Shown piece after piece: positions 7,575 to 8,556 of a stretch of 8,556 nt of DNA. The stretch's first letter is position 1; each line of letters begins with the position of its first letter. The position numbers were made by a program, and so were the translations under genes. The stretch lies in the NCBI GenBank assembly GCA_026994735.1, contig JALWQD010000055.1, forward strand, positions 1-8,556, written 5' to 3'. The notes under the pieces were generated by a model, which did not search any database, had not been told where the DNA came from, and saw only the letters and a program-made list of their open reading frames with translations. The DNA is from Gammaproteobacteria bacterium (lineage in GTDB: Bacteria; Pseudomonadota; Gammaproteobacteria; SZUA-140).

Positions 7575-7597
7575 ACTCCAAGCAGGCCATTAGGCCT
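7561..7597. repeat. Inverted repeats around the operon -35 box, possible operator
   Basis: GCCTGC (7561-7566) and GCAGGC (7582-7587) form 6-base arms around a 15-base centre that contains the -35 box. Overlapping it is a second inverted repeat, AGGCC (7584-7588) ATTA GGCCT (7593-7597). Such dyads at a promoter often bind a dimeric regulator. Neither matches a metal-sensor operator that I can name, so the role is inference. Confidence 0.35.
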
Positions 7598-7888
7598 TTC
7601 CCAGCCCCGTTAACAGCAGGCAGGCTCTGTCAACTTGCCGATATCTGTTCGAAAACGTCGTTGCCTAGCTGTCCCGACCATTATTTTCGTTAAACTCTAA
7701 ATGTGATCTTGCTTTAAGAACAAGAAAGTATACACGCCCTAATGCCAAAGCTGACCCCATCCCTGGTGCTATTTCAATCGGTGTTGGCGTAATTTCTTGC
7801 ACCGGAAAAACAATCACTTTCCGTTAAGACGACAACAAGGGGTATTTCAACAAATATATCGACACCCATAGGCTCTCCCTGCAGAGAC

Positions 7889-7902
7889 CTTGCCTCGGCA
7901 AG
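7889..7902. repeat. Short perfect inverted repeat
   Basis: CTTGCC TC GGCAAG gives 6-base arms with a 2-base centre, or a 5-bp stem with a 4-base loop as RNA. No T-run follows on either strand, so it is not a terminator. It could be a protein-binding site or chance. Confidence 0.3.
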
Positions 7903-8049
7903 TATAAAGGGTTGAAACAATCCATAAGACCATCAAAGTGCCTAGTGCATGGAGAAAACCATGGAAAAATTCTGCGTCGAAAATACCCGACAGGCATCAT
8001 GAATAAACAGCCATATAAACATCAAAAATGATAGTGACAATGCAACTGT

Positions 8050-8076
8050 TATAGCTATATGCGGAAGTCAATTGAC
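8050..8076. repeat. Two adjacent perfect 10-base palindromes
   Basis: TATAGCTATA (8050-8059) and GTCAATTGAC (8067-8076) are each perfectly self-complementary. Their centres are 17 bases apart. They lie upstream of the plus-strand promoter at 8148-8176. Symmetric sites of this size suit dimeric regulators, but no known binding consensus is recognised. Confidence 0.35.
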
Positions 8077-8086
8077 CTACCAGATT

Positions 8087-8123
8087 AAAGCCGTTGTGAT
8101 TTTATTTATCTTTATTCGGCTTT
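8087..8123. repeat. Long-loop inverted repeat in AT-rich DNA
   Basis: AAAGCCG (8087-8093) pairs with CGGCTTT (8117-8123) across a 23-base AT-rich loop. Four T overlap the right arm and its edge (8121-8124), so it is at best a weak plus-strand terminator. It could end a transcript coming from the left, or be a regulatory dyad ahead of the promoter at 8148. Confidence 0.3.
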
Positions 8124-8147
8124 TCAGGGTACAACGGTTTAAGTCTC

Positions 8148-8176
8148 TTGGGTATTGTCTGAGAATTCTTTATAAT
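8148..8176 (+). promoter_or_regulatory. Candidate sigma-70 type promoter facing right
   Basis: A perfect -10 box TATAAT (8171-8176) lies exactly 17 bases after TTGGGT (8148-8153), which matches three of six -35 bases. Transcription would begin near 8183. The surroundings are AT-rich, where such boxes arise by chance more often. The nearest thing it could serve is the segment ending at the terminator at 8445-8468. Confidence 0.45.
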
Positions 8177-8182
8177 TCAATT

Positions 8183-8468
8183 TATCTCACATGTTATGTC
8201 AAAGTAACCCATGGCATAGGCGTCAAGAAGTGTCGCGATTAAAATTGTCAACCCGATACAACCACGATGCCGAAAAATTCTTTCCACAATACCGCCATCT
8301 CTGTACTCTTCCTGCCAAAAACCAAGTATTGCCGAATGCATATAAAAAGCTATCTCAACCTCCTGAGACTGCCCGGGCGTCGTCCTTTTTTATGGATATT
8401 TTCTCACCTCCAATCATTTTTAAGTTTCATGTCTAGAAAACGGGAAAAACCTTCAAGGAAGGATTTTT
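8183..8468 (+). ncRNA. Possible small RNA or tiny gene between a promoter and a terminator
   Basis: The promoter at 8148-8176 and the terminator at 8445-8468 delimit about 285 bases on the plus strand. Within it, an ATG at 8191 opens 81 codons ending at 8436, just before the terminator. The protein has no ribosome binding site, signal or familiar motif, and a biased, unprotein-like composition, so a non-coding RNA is at least as likely. A GC-rich island (8353-8381) contains TCTCA/TGAGA arms and the palindrome GCCCGGGC, followed by six T (8386-8391), and could be an earlier termination point giving about 208 bases. No known RNA family is recognised. Both ends are predictions only. Confidence 0.3.
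8445..8468. terminator. Bidirectional intrinsic terminator
   Basis: CCTTC (8450-8454) pairs with GAAGG (8458-8462) around the loop AAG. It is flanked by five A on the left (8445-8449) and five T on the right (8464-8468), so a T-run follows the stem on either strand. It could end a plus-strand transcript from the 8148 promoter, a minus-strand gene lying beyond the right edge, or both. Confidence 0.6.
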
Positions 8469-8556
8469 AATTCTCATTTTCTGTTGTTATTTGCGTCAAA
8501 ATATAGCGACAAATCTTTGTAATCAGAACATTTTTCACGATTGTTAAAATAAAAAC

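Larger units (their letters stand above)
7536..8556. other. Gene-free region of about 1 kb upstream of the efflux operon
   Basis: No reading frame here shows a recognisable domain, signal peptide or ribosome binding site, and the minus strand has no frame of useful length. I see no tRNA, rRNA, CRISPR array or insertion-sequence gene. The part next to the operon (7536-7680) keeps the operon's base composition and holds its promoter. From about 7680, and most strongly beyond about 8000, the sequence is AT-rich. Supported elements inside are listed separately: a small palindrome, a palindrome cluster, a long-loop hairpin, a plus-strand promoter and a bidirectional terminator. The rest shows nothing I can name. 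Confidence 0.6.

Noticed and set aside
7628..7633. Perfect minus-strand TTGACA box
   Set aside because: No acceptable -10 box lies 15-19 bases downstream; the sequence there is GC-rich.
8012..8040. Minus-strand promoter-like pair TTGTCA (8040-8035) and TATATG (8017-8012), spacing 17
   Set aside because: It would give a leader of about 470 bases before the first operon gene in AT-rich DNA where such pairs are common, and a closer candidate exists at 7545-7574.
8267..8470. Plus-strand frame of 67 codons
   Set aside because: It runs through the terminator hairpin, has no ribosome binding site and no recognisable protein character.
7536..8556. CRISPR array, tRNA, transposon ends or insertion-sequence remnants
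   Set aside because: No regularly spaced repeats, cloverleaf, long terminal inverted repeats or transposase-like frames were seen by reading both strands.

Overview
The window reads as one metal-efflux operon from a Gram-negative bacterium, transcribed entirely on the minus strand, followed on the right by about 1 kb without a convincing gene. A complete three-part RND system (inner-membrane pump, periplasmic adaptor, outer-membrane channel) requires a double membrane. Family resemblance and moderate GC suggest a gamma- or betaproteobacterium, but the sequence alone does not fix the taxon.

In transcription order (right to left) the genes are: a small exported His/Cys-rich protein resembling CzcI (7535-7221); an intrinsic-terminator-like hairpin in the short gap after it (7200-7171); a CzcC/TolC-type outer-membrane channel (7147-5846); a CzcB/CusB-type periplasmic adaptor (5849-4689) overlapping the channel gene by 4 bases; a CzcA/CusA-type RND pump (4677-1477); a 145-residue exported His-rich protein of unknown function (1462-1025); and the N-terminal 315 residues of a SAM-dependent methyltransferase with a methyltransferase regulatory domain (946 to beyond the left edge). 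From the channel gene to the unknown exported protein the gaps are at most 14 bases. The methyltransferase follows after 78 bases that hold a hairpin and a strong ribosome binding site.

The pump, adaptor and channel would together export metal ions from periplasm or cytoplasm to the outside. The small exported His-rich proteins and the His/acid-rich N-terminus of the adaptor fit metal binding in the periplasm. The pump carries AIG...DGS...MEH where CzcA has DFG...DGA...VEN, plus a His-containing cytoplasmic loop, so its metal cannot be assigned. No regulator gene is present.

The right-hand kilobase (7536-8556) becomes AT-rich, most clearly beyond about 8000. It holds a candidate minus-strand promoter for the operon placed for a near-leaderless start, a cluster of perfect palindromes (8050-8076), and a plus-strand promoter with a perfect -10 box (8148-8176) facing a bidirectional terminator (8445-8468). 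The last two may delimit a small RNA or a very small gene of about 0.3 kb. The points most worth a second look are that possible transcript, the terminator/attenuator inside the efflux operon, and the methyltransferase and unknown exported protein attached to the operon's end.
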